Shown in pieces: positions 39,756-49,370 of a DNA stretch of 64,000 bases. A program made the translations under genes and the position numbers. The stretch spans positions 1,736,001 to 1,800,000 of the forward strand of contig JAPFFF010000007.1 of NCBI GenBank assembly GCA_039105265.1. The letters run 5' to 3'. This DNA comes from Tritrichomonas musculus (Eukaryota; Parabasalia; Tritrichomonadida; Tritrichomonadidae). Within the stretch, counting starts at the first letter, position 1. Each line of letters begins with the position of its first letter. The notes under the pieces are model-generated. The model had not been told where the DNA came from and ran no database searches. It saw only the letters and a program-made list of their open reading frames with translations.

Positions 39756-41100
39756 ATGAGTGCTTTTAACAAGATTGAAGAAAAGAAGCAAACAAGTGAT
39801 CTTGACAAAGTAAAAGAACTTCTTGATGATCCTAAGACAACACTTCCAGATGTTCTAACAAATCAAATATGTTACAAAGCGCTGAAATTAAAATATCCTC
39901 CATTAATTGAATAGTATTTTTTTACTTTTTTTTCCTCTAACATTTAGTTTTTCTCAAAATAGCCCACAACTTTTGACATATGCTTTATCAATGAATAATA
40001 AAATTGGCCAATTCGCATATACAATCCTCATGGAGAACGAACGATCAATCACATCGTCCCTTGTTTCACGCGACGCAATTACCGAAGGAGCAAAGAAAGT
40101 ATTCAATGGCCCTCCATCACACTTATTCGTTGCTAGATTAGCAGAAATTTCTTTTATAATTTGTACTTTATCGCCTGACTCATCAATTCCAGTTTGCAAA
40201 TTTATGCCACGCTTTGTTCTTTTCGGTGAAGAACCTGATGTTCTTGACCTTTTTGCCAAATTATTAAGCGAAAATCCAATTGCGCAACATATTCAATCAA
40301 AACTTATACAAGCCGGCTTTGTTGATTCTTTGGTCACATCTATTACGAACGCAAACAATCCGGATCATTTTGGCGGTACTGCTCTTTATGTTATTGGTCT
40401 TTTCAAAATTATTGCAATGTGTGGCAAATCTCCAATTATTGCTCCTGTAGTTCATAATCCTGATGTTGCCATTCCACTTCTCCGTGATTTTCCTATATCA
40501 CCTTATCAGGTTAAGAATGCAAGATGGTCTGCAGTTTTATCAATTTGTACAAAAGAGAATGCAGCAGCATTCTATCCAATTTTGGATCAAGCCTGCCGAG
40601 AATTAAGTTTTGGACCAGAGCTCTATGAATATCAACTTGATGCAATTCATATTTTATTACGATTTTCATCAATATCAGCGAATGTTTCAAAAAGAATGGT
40701 TGAATTAAATTTCGCATCACTTCTTGGAACAATTTTACAAAAGTTTCCTAATCACACGTTTGGCCATGCAATGGTAGCCAAAGTTTTTAGAGACACAACG
40801 AAAAATCCAATTTTAGGACCACATGTATTCACCCTTCTTCCATTTATAGCAGATGCAATAGTTAACCGGAAACAAATTGTTTTAGCAGCAACATCATTAA
40901 GCTTATTAATGGATCTAATGAAATATGCAAATACTCATCCAGAAATGGTTAAGATACTTGGACAACACATAAACCAAACTCATGCTTGCTGGAATTATGC
41001 TAGATCGGCAGCTTCCCTATTTGCTTCTGGATATGGCGGACCTTTGCCTGATCCATCTGCACCACCAGTTGGAAATGGACCTAGTGCAATTGCACATTAA
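39756..41100 (+). CDS. SAPS-domain regulatory subunit of protein phosphatase 6, with one short intron
   Basis: The protein of 436 residues is encoded by two exons, 39756-39913 and 39948-41100. Exon 1 gives MSAFNKIEEKK through KYPPLIE. Splicing restores a Tyr codon and joins to FSQNSPQLLTYAL. The joined sequence (LLDDPKTTLPDVLTNQICYKALKLKYPPLIEYF, written here in parts) has the order of the SAPS N-terminus: an acidic lead with defined leucines, a Cys-containing helix, then LxxFL/LLxYI. Armadillo-like helices fill the rest. SAPS proteins (Sit4-associated in yeast, PP6R in animals) hold and direct the PP6/Sit4 catalytic subunit. The protein is shorter than animal versions (700-900 residues), lacking their acidic tail. 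Without the intron the second exon would start with an implausible hydrophobic leader, which supports the splice model. Confidence 0.8.
39914..39947 (+). other. 34-nt spliceosomal intron, trichomonad type
   Basis: Begins GTATTTTTTTAC and ends TCTAACATTTAG. It contains the in-frame stop's neighbourhood and a pyrimidine-rich body. Trichomonad introns are known for a fused branch-point and acceptor motif (ACTAACACACAG) at the 3' end and for very short length; this end differs from that consensus at a few positions. Removing it joins two frames into one SAPS-like protein. Confidence 0.8.
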
Positions 41101-41322
41101 GATTATGCTTATGTACTCCTCAATGGACATCTTTCTCCTCATAATTATTATTATCATTTTATCTTATATTTGTTGCTTTTATTATTCTAGATTTTTTTCC
41201 CTTTATTATCCTTCTTCTTAATTTTCTTTCATATTATTTTCTTTAAGAAATTGATTATATAAAAAACATAAAAATATATTATTTTTTTTTCTATTTAATA
41301 TAATCGTTCTTTTAGTAAAATC

Positions 41323-43212
41323 ATGATTTGGAGCTTTATAATTTTTGGCTCTATTTGGACCAGTTATGAAATAATCAATTCTTTAGCTCCAAAACAATGG
41401 GATACATTGATGGTTTTATCATGCGCTGTTCCTTTTGGATTTACTATGACATCTTGGATTTTTCTCTTTTTCCGAATTTTTATTAAATTGAATGTATATT
41501 TAGGAGTACTAATAAGCTCTTTTTATATTTTCTTAGGAATGCTACTTCATGAAACTTTTTATAAAATCAAAAGAAAAAGCAGACCTCTCACAATCGAATT
41601 TCTTTGCATGTCTTTAATATGTATCTTTTTGTTTGTGCTTTTAGTCGATGTTTCTTTCCTTCAAGATGGAATTGGATCGTCAGGAACAGCTTTTTCAGAT
41701 CTACCTTTTCATCTTGGAGTTATTACTTCACTTGCTTATGGCGCAAACAGCGAAAATAAAACATTGTTCACGCCATTTTACTTTGGAGAAAAACTATCTT
41801 ATCCAATTATACCCGACTTTTTTAGTACTGTTCTAATATCATCTGGCAATGCTCCAATACGTCTTTCAATTTGTATTCCTTCATTTTTTTTGTTAATGTC
41901 TGTTGCTTATAGTATACATTTTTTTGCTTTCCAATTTTCCCAGCATCAATTTGTTCCAGAATTTGCGGTTTTTTGCTTTTTCTTTGCTAGTGGCTTAGGA
42001 TGGAGATATATTTTTATAAAGAAATGCCGAGATGATGTAAATAGCAACTTTGCCCATTCTTTTTGCAAAGATACTTATACATTTTGGATTCATCCATTGA
42101 TTCATTTTCTAATTCCACAAAGGAGCGCTTTATTTTCAATGCCGATGGGAGTATCAATTTTATCTTTATTAGTTATTTCTGTAGAATCGAATTTAAAGAA
42201 TAGGAAATCATTGTTTTTAGCAGGAATTTTAATGGGACTATTTCCAATGATATCAGCACATACGTATATTGCCATTGGTGAATATGCAATTTTTATTTGC
42301 TTACTGTTTTTCCCATTCTTTCAGGTGAAGAAATGGATTGATACAATTATAAGTTGGTGCTTTTTTGGAATCACTGCTTTATTAATTTCAATTCCTCAAA
42401 TTTTATGGCTATTTCGAGTTAAACGTCACGGATTCATGAAATTTGAGCCAATAACAAGCGAAACCTTTCCTGGACCATTCACAGTGAAAAAGTTTCTTCA
42501 TTTATGGTCCGATTCTCTTGGCACTTTTGTCTTTATTGCTATGATTCCGTCTTTCTTTCTTATTGGGAAACGACAAAAATGGATTTCATTACCTTCTCTT
42601 GGCGTCTTTTTTGTATCAAATATCATTTTGTACCAACCAGGAGCTATGGACAACAACAAAGTCTTCTTTGCTGGTTGGTATCCAATAGCATGTAGCCAAG
42701 TTTCTCATTTTTTCGTTTGTTTACTGAGCAGAGGACAAAAGCATCGAAATTTGTTAATCTTTGTTTCTTTATTTATTTGCTTTACTTTTTCTTTTGGCTC
42801 TTTCATTTGCATTGGTAAAGCCTTATTATATTCATTTCCACTTTTTTCGAAAAATGACCTATTTTTGGGTGAATGGATAATGAAAAACACAAGAAAAGAT
42901 GCCGTCTTCCTTTCAAGTACATGGCATTCAAATGTGGCAATGTCGATCGGTGGAAGATTATTAACAATGGGATACGGTGGATGGGTTTGGACTCATGGTC
43001 TTGATCTTGAAGGGAGGTCTTATCTTATTCAAACTCTTTTGTCTAATATGGAAAACGCTTCAGCTTTTGATAATCTTAATATCCAATATGCTATCCAAAG
43101 GAGTGATGATAAAGACTTAGGATTCTTCTTCCCACAGTTAAATGAGTCTTCCAATTGGTTGCTACTGTATGATTCTCCTATCACCAAATTATATCGAAAT
43201 ACTCATACTTAA
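41323..43212 (+). CDS. Polytopic membrane protein, GT-C glycosyltransferase-like
   Basis: The 629-residue protein has about 11-13 predicted membrane spans by eye. The first loop after the fourth span contains an acidic/His motif (SDLPFHLGV, about 127-135), and HPLIHFLIPQRSALFSMPM lies further on (about 264-282). Acidic loop motifs followed by many spans are the plan of GT-C enzymes that use dolichol-linked sugars, and PQRS-containing loops occur in such bacterial families. The C-terminal about 110 residues are lumenal/soluble (GRLLTMGYGGWVWTHGLDLEGR). No specific enzyme can be named; ER or Golgi glycosylation is inference. The start is 29 codons before any later Met and gives a first membrane span. 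Confidence 0.7.
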   Translation: MIWSFIIFGSIWTSYEIINSLAPKQWDTLMVLSCAVPFGFTMTSWIFLFFRIFIKLNVYLGVLISSFYIFLGMLLHETFYKIKRKSRPLTIEFLCMSLICIFLFVLLVDVSFLQDGIGSSGTAFSDLPFHLGVITSLAYGANSENKTLFTPFYFGEKLSYPIIPDFFSTVLISSGNAPIRLSICIPSFFLLMSVAYSIHFFAFQFSQHQFVPEFAVFCFFFASGLGWRYIFIKKCRDDVNSNFAHSFCKDTYTFWIHPLIHFLIPQRSALFSMPMGVSILSLLVISVESNLKNRKSLFLAGILMGLFPMISAHTYIAIGEYAIFICLLFFPFFQVKKWIDTIISWCFFGITALLISIPQILWLFRVKRHGFMKFEPITSETFPGPFTVKKFLHLWSDSLGTFVFIAMIPSFFLIGKRQKWISLPSLGVFFVSNIILYQPGAMDNNKVFFAGWYPIACSQVSHFFVCLLSRGQKHRNLLIFVSLFICFTFSFGSFICIGKALLYSFPLFSKNDLFLGEWIMKNTRKDAVFLSSTWHSNVAMSIGGRLLTMGYGGWVWTHGLDLEGRSYLIQTLLSNMENASAFDNLNIQYAIQRSDDKDLGFFFPQLNESSNWLLLYDSPITKLYRNTHT

Positions 43213-43362
43213 CTCTTATATATATTATTTATTTGTTTGTTGATTATTATCTATGTAAATACAAATAATTTAAAAAATCATCCATTTCATTTTTTGTTAA
43301 CAAAAATTTTATGTATAATTAAACATCGAAAAATCTAAATTTTAGAAAATAAGAAAGTTTAT

Positions 43363-46300
43363 CTATATATTTAGATATGGATGCACTATCGCTTTTTCTT
43401 TCTGACGATTTTTAAAGTCATCAGATATTTTAATATTATATTTTTCCAATGATATTTCATTAACCAACATATCCAACTTTTCAGAATTATCAATTTCAAA
43501 GAATTTCTTAACTGCTTGATTGAAATCATAAATGATTGCTTCTCTTTTCTTTTGAAAATCATCAAAAACAGGGAAAAGTGAGTTATAGCTTCGCTCTTCT
43601 AATTTACTGGAATTAAAACTAGATGATTGATTCGTAGAATCAAAAACTATCTCAAAAGCTTTTTTCAAAAGACCAATTTCAGTATTTTTATCGTCTTTTC
43701 CATCAATCTCCATTTTATATAAATAGACAGTAAATGATCTAATGAATTTAATATCAGCTATATACGTGAAACTCTTTCTTAAGCTTTTAAGACTTCTCTT
43801 AGTCAAGTACTTAGTTATTGAAACGGCCCAGAGCGGAATGAGTGCATGCATCGACACAGCTGTTCCAATATTCTGAAACAAAGACGTGTCTGTCTTTAAA
43901 TACGAGTCAAATTTAATAAAATCGTTTAGTAGGCCCTTTATTAAAGAGTCTTCCGATTTATAACAATAAAATGCAGGATATCTGATCAATAAACAAACCA
44001 ACTTAAATCCATCCGTATTTTGGTTTTTCTCGAAAAAGTATTTAATTGCTTCTATATATTCTTTTTTAAATATAGGCTTTTGCGGGTTCTTACTTGATAA
44101 ACCAATTGGATTCATAAAACGAATTTGATCATCTGAAATTCGAGAACGAGAATGCGCATATATAAGCGCTATTACCATCGTTTCTTTTGGTATCAAGTCT
44201 GGTTGAACAATATTCCCATACATTGATATCATGATCGGAATATCATGAATAATGATCACTTTGAAATGCTCTTCGTGATAAATAATGATCGCTGTAAGTA
44301 TATAATTTTCGTAATCATCTTTAGTATCGGGGTTTGTTCTTTTATCCGGTAAATTCTGTAATTTCAAAAGATTCCAATCAATATTGTTATAATGCGGGTC
44401 TTTGAACAAAAAGAGATAGAAAAAGAGTGGATTAGAGAAAACATACTTATGTGCTTCTTCGAGTGTTTTTGGCTTCTCTGGATCAAGTATTTTGTTGACT
44501 TCTTCAATTGAATCTACAATACGTACTGGATCAAGAGTTTGTAAGAGAGTTTCCATACCAAAAGAATTTTCGTCTTTCTCTTTCTTTTCTTTTTCCATTT
44601 TTTTAATATATTCATTAAGGAATAAAGTTGGTGAGTAATCAATCTTAATGGAATCTTCGGATTCTTCGGACTCATCTACTTTTTCATTATCGATAATTTT
44701 GATTTCATGATTTTGATTGCTGGAGTTATTTTTTGTGCGTTTTGGTTGTTTACCTCTTCGTTTTAAACTGCTTGACCTCTTACTTCCAGAAGATCTTGTA
44801 ACTTTTTTTGTTTGAATACCGGAAGTATCAATGTCATTTTTGTTTGGATCTGCTGGTAAAGGCTTTTTTTTATTTATTTTAGTTGTTTTTTTTGGATTTT
44901 TTTTGACAATTTTTTTATTTTTTTTCGTTTTTACATGACCATTACGTTTTGTATCATCTTCTTTATTATTTGTTTCTTCATTTTCATTTTCTTTATCTTT
45001 ATCTTCATCTTCATCTTCTTTTTCTTTATCTTCTTTATCTTCTTTATCTTCTTTATCTTCTTCTTCTTTATCTTCTTTTTCTTTATCTTCTTTTTCTTTA
45101 TCTTCTTTATCTTCTTTTTCTTTATCTTCTTTATCTTCTTTTTCTTTATCTTCTTTATCTTCTTTTTCTTTATCTTCTTTTTCTTCTTTTTCTTCTTTTT
45201 CTTCTTTTTCTTTATCTTCTTTATCTTCTTTATCTTCTTTTTCTTTATCTTCTTTATCTTCTTTTTCTTTATCTTCTTCTTCTTTATCTTCTTTATCTTC
45301 TTTATCTTCATCTTCTTTATCTTCATCTTCTTTATCTTCATCTTCTTTTTCTTTATCTGCTTTATCTTTATCTTCTTTATCTTCATCTTCTTTATCTTTA
45401 TCTTCTTTTTCTTTATCTTCTTTATCTTTATCTTCTTTTTCTTTATCTTCTTTATCTTCATCTTCTTTATCTTCATCTTCTTTATCTTCATCTTCTTTAT
45501 CTTCATCTTCTTTATCTTCATCTTCTTTATCTTTATCTTCTTTTTCTTTATCTTCTTTATCTTTATCTTCTTTTTCTTTATCTTCTTTATCTTCATCTTC
45601 TTTATCTTCATCTTCTTTATCTTCATCTTCTTTATCTTCATCTTCTTTATCTTCATCTTCTTTATCTTCATCTTCTTTTTCTTTATCTGCTTTATCTTTA
45701 TCTTCTTTATCTTCATCTTCTTTATCTTTATCTTCTTTTTCTTTATCTTCTTTATCTTTATCTTCTTTTTCTTTATCTTCTTTATCTTCATCTTCTTTAT
45801 CTTCTTTTTCTTTATCTTCTTTATCTTCATCTTCTTTATCTTCATCTTCTTTATCTTCATCTTCTTTATCTTCATCTTCTTTATCTTCTTTTTCTTTATC
45901 TTCTTTATCTTTATCTTCTTTATCTTCATCTTCTTTATCTTTATCTTCTTTTTCTTTATCTTCTTTATCTTTATCTTCTTTTTCTTTATCTTCTTTATCT
46001 TTATCTTCTTTTTCTTTATCTTCTTTATCTTCATCTTCTTTATCTTCATCTTCTTTATCTTCATCTTCTTTATCTTCATCTTCTTTATCTTCATCTTCTT
46101 TTTCTTTATCTGCTTTATCTTCATCTTCTTTATCTTCTTTATCTTCTTCTTTATCTTCTTTATCTTCTTTATCTTCTTTATCTTCTTCTTCTTTATCTTC
46201 ATCTTCTTTTTCTTTATCTTCTTTATCTTTATCTTCTTTATCTTCTTTTTCTTTATCTTCTTTATCTTCTTCTTTATCTTCTTCTTTATCTTCTTCTTTA

Positions 46301-47301
46301 TCTTCTTCTTTATCTTCTTCTTTATCTTCTTCTTTATCTTCTTCTTTATCTTCTTCTTTATCTTCTTCTTTATCTTCTTCTTCTTTTTCTTTATCTTCTT
46401 TATCTTCTTCTTTATCTTCTTCTTTATCTTCTTTATCTTCTTCTTCTTTTTCTTTATCTTCTTTATCTTCTTTATCCTTATCTTTATCTTCTTCTTCTTT
46501 ATCTTCTTTATCCTTATCTTTATCTTCTTCTTCTTTATCTTCTTTATCTTTATCTTCTTTATCTTTATCTTCTTCTTCTTTATCTTCTTTATCTTCTTTA
46601 TCTTCTTTATCTTCTTTATCTTCTTCTTCTTTATCTTTTCCTTCTTTATCTTCTTTATCTTCCTTTTCTTCTTTTTCTTCTTTGTTAGATTCACTTTGAT
46701 CTACTTTTTTATCTTTATCTTTAAGTTCTTTTCCTTCTTCTTTTTTTTTTTCTTCTTTGTTAGATTCACGTTTATCTTCTTTTTGATCTTTATCTTCTTC
46801 TTTGTTAGATTTATTTTTATCTTCTTTTGCTTTTTCATCTTTATAAAATTTAAATCTTTTTGATGGTTCAATATTTAAATAATCCCAAAAAATTGATAAT
46901 GATAAACTCATATCAGTTTTATAATTTTCAAGAAAATCGATAATTGTTGAAGGCGACTTATCGCTAAAGCTCCAATAAATTTCTTTGGACATATGAATTT
47001 TTTGATTTTTACCTTTCTTTAGATATTTGCCTGGATTAAGATATGAATTTAGAATATCTTGCTTCAAATAATTAAGTAATGTACAATTATCATTCATTTC
47101 TTCAAAAATATATCCAGTATGCTCTCTTAACATTTCAACGTCAGAATATAGATCAATTGACATTAAACCAATTCTGAGAACTGAAAAACATTCATACTTA
47201 TAAATAAATTCAAAATTAGCTATTTTTAATTTGTTTTCTTTGTCAATTTTTCGTTCTGGTTTTAAGATTTCTTTAAAATCTACTTTTTTTCCATCACTCA
47301 T
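43363..47301 (-). CDS. Giant Lys/Glu/Asp-repeat protein with unique N- and C-terminal domains
   Basis: The 1312-residue protein has a unique N-terminal part (1-150, helical, FIYKYECFSVLRIGLMSIDLYS). A very low-complexity stretch (about 160-780) is built of EDKED, DKEDKDKE and EEDK units. A basic linker follows (KKNKKIVKKNPKKTTKINKKK), then a C-terminal domain of about 400 residues that looks globular and mostly helical (HKYVFSNPLFFYLFLFKDPHYNNIDWN, CLLIRYPAFYCYKSEDSL). Both ends resemble the degenerate helical-repeat proteins common in trichomonads, often with ankyrin repeats, but I cannot identify ankyrin consensus here. The highly charged middle is presumably disordered. Function is unknown. 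Its start is 68 bp from that of a small FOP/LisH-like gene on the other strand. Confidence 0.8.
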   Translation of the reverse strand: MSDGKKVDFKEILKPERKIDKENKLKIANFEFIYKYECFSVLRIGLMSIDLYSDVEMLREHTGYIFEEMNDNCTLLNYLKQDILNSYLNPGKYLKKGKNQKIHMSKEIYWSFSDKSPSTIIDFLENYKTDMSLSLSIFWDYLNIEPSKRFKFYKDEKAKEDKNKSNKEEDKDQKEDKRESNKEEKKKEEGKELKDKDKKVDQSESNKEEKEEKEDKEDKEGKDKEEEDKEDKEDKEDKEDKEEEDKDKEDKDKEDKEEEDKDKDKEDKEEEDKDKDKEDKEDKEKEEEDKEDKEEDKEEDKEDKEKEEEDKEEDKEEDKEEDKEEDKEEDKEEDKEEDKEEDKEEDKEDKEKEDKEDKDKEDKEKEDEDKEEEDKEDKEDKEDKEEDKEDKEDEDKADKEKEDEDKEDEDKEDEDKEDEDKEDEDKEDKEKEDKDKEDKEKEDKDKEDKEKEDKDKEDEDKEDKDKEDKEKEDKEDEDKEDEDKEDEDKEDEDKEDKEKEDKEDEDKEDKEKEDKDKEDKEKEDKDKEDEDKEDKDKADKEKEDEDKEDEDKEDEDKEDEDKEDEDKEDEDKEDKEKEDKDKEDKEKEDKDKEDEDKEDEDKEDEDKEDEDKEDEDKEDKEKEDKDKEDKEKEDKDKEDEDKEDKDKADKEKEDEDKEDEDKEDEDKEDKEDKEEEDKEKEDKEDKEKEDKEDKEDKEKEEKEEKEEKEDKEKEDKEDKEKEDKEDKEKEDKEDKEKEDKEKEDKEEEDKEDKEDKEDKEKEDEDEDKDKENENEETNNKEDDTKRNGHVKTKKNKKIVKKNPKKTTKINKKKPLPADPNKNDIDTSGIQTKKVTRSSGSKRSSSLKRRGKQPKRTKNNSSNQNHEIKIIDNEKVDESEESEDSIKIDYSPTLFLNEYIKKMEKEKKEKDENSFGMETLLQTLDPVRIVDSIEEVNKILDPEKPKTLEEAHKYVFSNPLFFYLFLFKDPHYNNIDWNLLKLQNLPDKRTNPDTKDDYENYILTAIIIYHEEHFKVIIIHDIPIMISMYGNIVQPDLIPKETMVIALIYAHSRSRISDDQIRFMNPIGLSSKNPQKPIFKKEYIEAIKYFFEKNQNTDGFKLVCLLIRYPAFYCYKSEDSLIKGLLNDFIKFDSYLKTDTSLFQNIGTAVSMHALIPLWAVSITKYLTKRSLKSLRKSFTYIADIKFIRSFTVYLYKMEIDGKDDKNTEIGLLKKAFEIVFDSTNQSSSFNSSKLEERSYNSLFPVFDDFQKKREAIIYDFNQAVKKFFEIDNSEKLDMLVNEISLEKYNIKISDDFKNRQKEKAIVHPYLNI
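44980..46700 (-). repeat. Low-complexity coding tandem repeats (KEDKED-type)
   Basis: About 1.7 kb consist of 6-, 9- and 15-bp-based units (TTCTTTATC, TTCATCTTCTTTATC on the plus strand) arranged in higher-order duplications. The strand asymmetry is complete: pyrimidines on plus, purines on minus, which could favour triplex or R-loop structures. The same asymmetry leaves all three plus-strand frames and an alternative minus-strand frame open for hundreds of codons. Confidence 0.9.
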
Positions 47302-47369
47302 TTGTATATGACATTTTAATTAAAAAATTTTTTCTCAGAATTTTCATTAAACGTAAAATTAGAAATACT

Positions 47370-47825
47370 ATGAAAAGAATCAATCAAACACCACAAACAA
47401 ATAGGTTGGAATTTATGAATCAATATATTAATGATTCGACAAGTGAAGTAACAAGAGAATCAGAACAATTAATTTCAATGAAGCACATTCAAGAAAAAAT
47501 ATTAAATGAATCGAACGAATTTGCACTTCAAATAGCAAACTCAATCAATAATCAAGAACGCCCACCAGATGAATTTTTAGGTATTATTTTGAAAAATAGC
47601 CAAGACAATCAATTTGAATTACTCAAATTTCAACTTGTTCTTGATTTTTTAAAATGTATCGGATGTAAATTTACCCCAGCAGTTTTTTTACATGAAAGCC
47701 AAAATCCTTCCATGCAGCTAGATCGTTCTCATGTTTCAGAAATGCTACATCTTCGATCATATGATAAAACTCCACTACTTGTTCAGCTTATTGAAATAAT
47801 AAGAGATATCCAAAAAGAACAATGA
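47370..47825 (+). CDS. Small FOP/LisH-like (FOR20-type) protein
   Basis: The 151-residue protein has a hydrophilic N-terminal third. A segment at about 88-110 (FQLVLDFLKCIGCKFTPAVFLHES) fits the LisH dimerisation motif as found in FOP/FOR20/TONNEAU-type proteins (FLxxxxxxxTxxVFxxE). FOR20-like proteins are short, dimerise and sit at centrosomes, basal bodies or cortical microtubules. A basal-body role would suit a flagellate but is inference. The gene is divergent from the giant repeat protein with only 68 bp between the start codons, so both must share a promoter region. Confidence 0.65.
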   Translation: MKRINQTPQTNRLEFMNQYINDSTSEVTRESEQLISMKHIQEKILNESNEFALQIANSINNQERPPDEFLGIILKNSQDNQFELLKFQLVLDFLKCIGCKFTPAVFLHESQNPSMQLDRSHVSEMLHLRSYDKTPLLVQLIEIIRDIQKEQ

Positions 47826-48007
47826 AAAACTCTCATTGCAAATAATATAATCAATGTGCTGCTCATTTTTTTTATTCTGACCCTTTTCAGAGTCATTTGT
47901 ATTTATTAAACAATGTCCGTATTAACAATTGATTAACTAAATGTATTCAGAAAAATAAAATAACGCTAATTATAATTATTATGAGAAAAACAATATTTTA
48001 ATATGAT

Positions 48008-49261
48008 TTATTTTTTGCCTAAAGAAACTGTAAAATGATCATCATGCATCTGATTTAATAATTCATCATCAATTACATTTGATCCGTTATAGAAAAAGTC
48101 TGTACAGAGTTCAACTGTCAACATTTTAGCTAATTTCATTTTAGTTTTAGCAAAAGAAGAAGTAAATCCACCATTTTTCTTACTTTCATCAGCTGATTCG
48201 ATATATTTAACGATATTAATATACTTATTGATAAATTGAGGACATCCTTGGCACATATCAATGCTTAGTTTTAAACTTGGCCTGTAGCAATTTATATTTC
48301 TTGTATCACTAATCAAATTAGGCGATATTGAGTTTTCAACATGAACCACTCCATAATCAATATCTTTCATTATGTCTAATATTCCTTGAGGTGATTTCAT
48401 TGAAAAAAAGAAAAGATGATCCGAAAGCATTGATACTATAGCATCAAGTATACAAACTGGCTGATTTGAGTCATCAGTTACTCGAACATCCATATTAGCT
48501 AAATCAAGGTGATCATAAACAAGTAAAACTTTTTCAAATCCAAAGCAACTTGCAAGCGAAGTTGGAAGCGAGACAATTTCCTTAACAAGATTGGTCGGGT
48601 TATTAACATTTTTTAATGCATTAAATAATTGCTTACCATATACCTCAATTGATGTTAGGGGGAAAAGTGGCAAATTCTGAACCCTTAAAGGCAAAGTTGG
48701 CAAAATCGACGAATTAGGAATCGAAAGAAACCAATTTAAGAGCGATTGGGCAATTGGATAAATTTTGGGATATTCCCACGTTAAATAAAAAATTGTTTGT
48801 GCTGCAAGATAATCATATAATGAATAAACATCTGTTAATCTCTGAGTTGCAACTTCCCAATTAACAGCAAAGATAAAAACTTTCGATAATTGATTATAAG
48901 AAGAAAGGCTTTGAATCGATTCCTTAGCTATTAATGAAAGAATTGTAGACTTTCCTGAGTGAGCAGGACCGTCTACAACAATACGCCATTGATCTATATC
49001 ATCAAAAGGAACCGAATTTTGTGCCAGTTGCTTAAGAACTTCTCCAAATTGAAGATGATTAGGCGATGTGGTAAATCCAATTGATTGCTGAACAAGAGAT
49101 TCAATTAAACGACCTGATGAAACAGTATTACATAGTTTATTAATTTCTTTATTATTTTGCACAAGTTGCCTTTGCGATGGTGTTAAAAAAGAAAAAAGAG
49201 AGCAAATTGATGAGCAAAAAGTTTCAGCAGCAGTATAATTCGATGATTGAAGCTTCTCCAT
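48008..49261 (-). CDS. P-loop NTPase of unknown role
   Basis: The 417-residue protein has a Walker A motif at about residue 98-105 (GPAHSGKST) preceded by WRIVVD, and a Walker B-like strand at about 245 (KVLLVYDHLD). It has no AAA second region of homology that I can place. The N-terminal about 80 residues are helical. The layout resembles STAND/ORC-like single-domain ATPases, but the family is not recognised. A coding-looking segment in another frame lies directly upstream (49262-49370, MNLQHIKNLLLSKEVD), abutting and overlapping the start by a base. The true N-terminus may therefore be longer if a frameshift error or unusual splice is present. Confidence 0.75.
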   Translation of the reverse strand: MEKLQSSNYTAAETFCSSICSLFSFLTPSQRQLVQNNKEINKLCNTVSSGRLIESLVQQSIGFTTSPNHLQFGEVLKQLAQNSVPFDDIDQWRIVVDGPAHSGKSTILSLIAKESIQSLSSYNQLSKVFIFAVNWEVATQRLTDVYSLYDYLAAQTIFYLTWEYPKIYPIAQSLLNWFLSIPNSSILPTLPLRVQNLPLFPLTSIEVYGKQLFNALKNVNNPTNLVKEIVSLPTSLASCFGFEKVLLVYDHLDLANMDVRVTDDSNQPVCILDAIVSMLSDHLFFFSMKSPQGILDIMKDIDYGVVHVENSISPNLISDTRNINCYRPSLKLSIDMCQGCPQFINKYINIVKYIESADESKKNGGFTSSFAKTKMKLAKMLTVELCTDFFYNGSNVIDDELLNQMHDDHFTVSLGKK

Positions 49262-49370
49262 TAATTCTTGTTATTATTAAATTTAAACGGTCATGAAAAT
49301 TTCCAACTTTTTCATTAAATATATCTACTTCTTTACTAAGCAATAAGTTTTTAATGTGTTGAAGATTCAT

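Noticed and set aside
39907-39947. Apparent start of the SAPS gene at an in-frame Met with a hydrophobic leader resembling a signal peptide
   Set aside because: The leader is the translated intron; exon 1 upstream supplies the true SAPS N-terminus.
44931-46863. Three long open frames of about 580-640 codons overlapping the Lys/Glu/Asp repeat gene
   Set aside because: All are confined to the purine-rich tract and have no unique sequence of their own; only the 1312-codon frame has structured N- and C-terminal parts.
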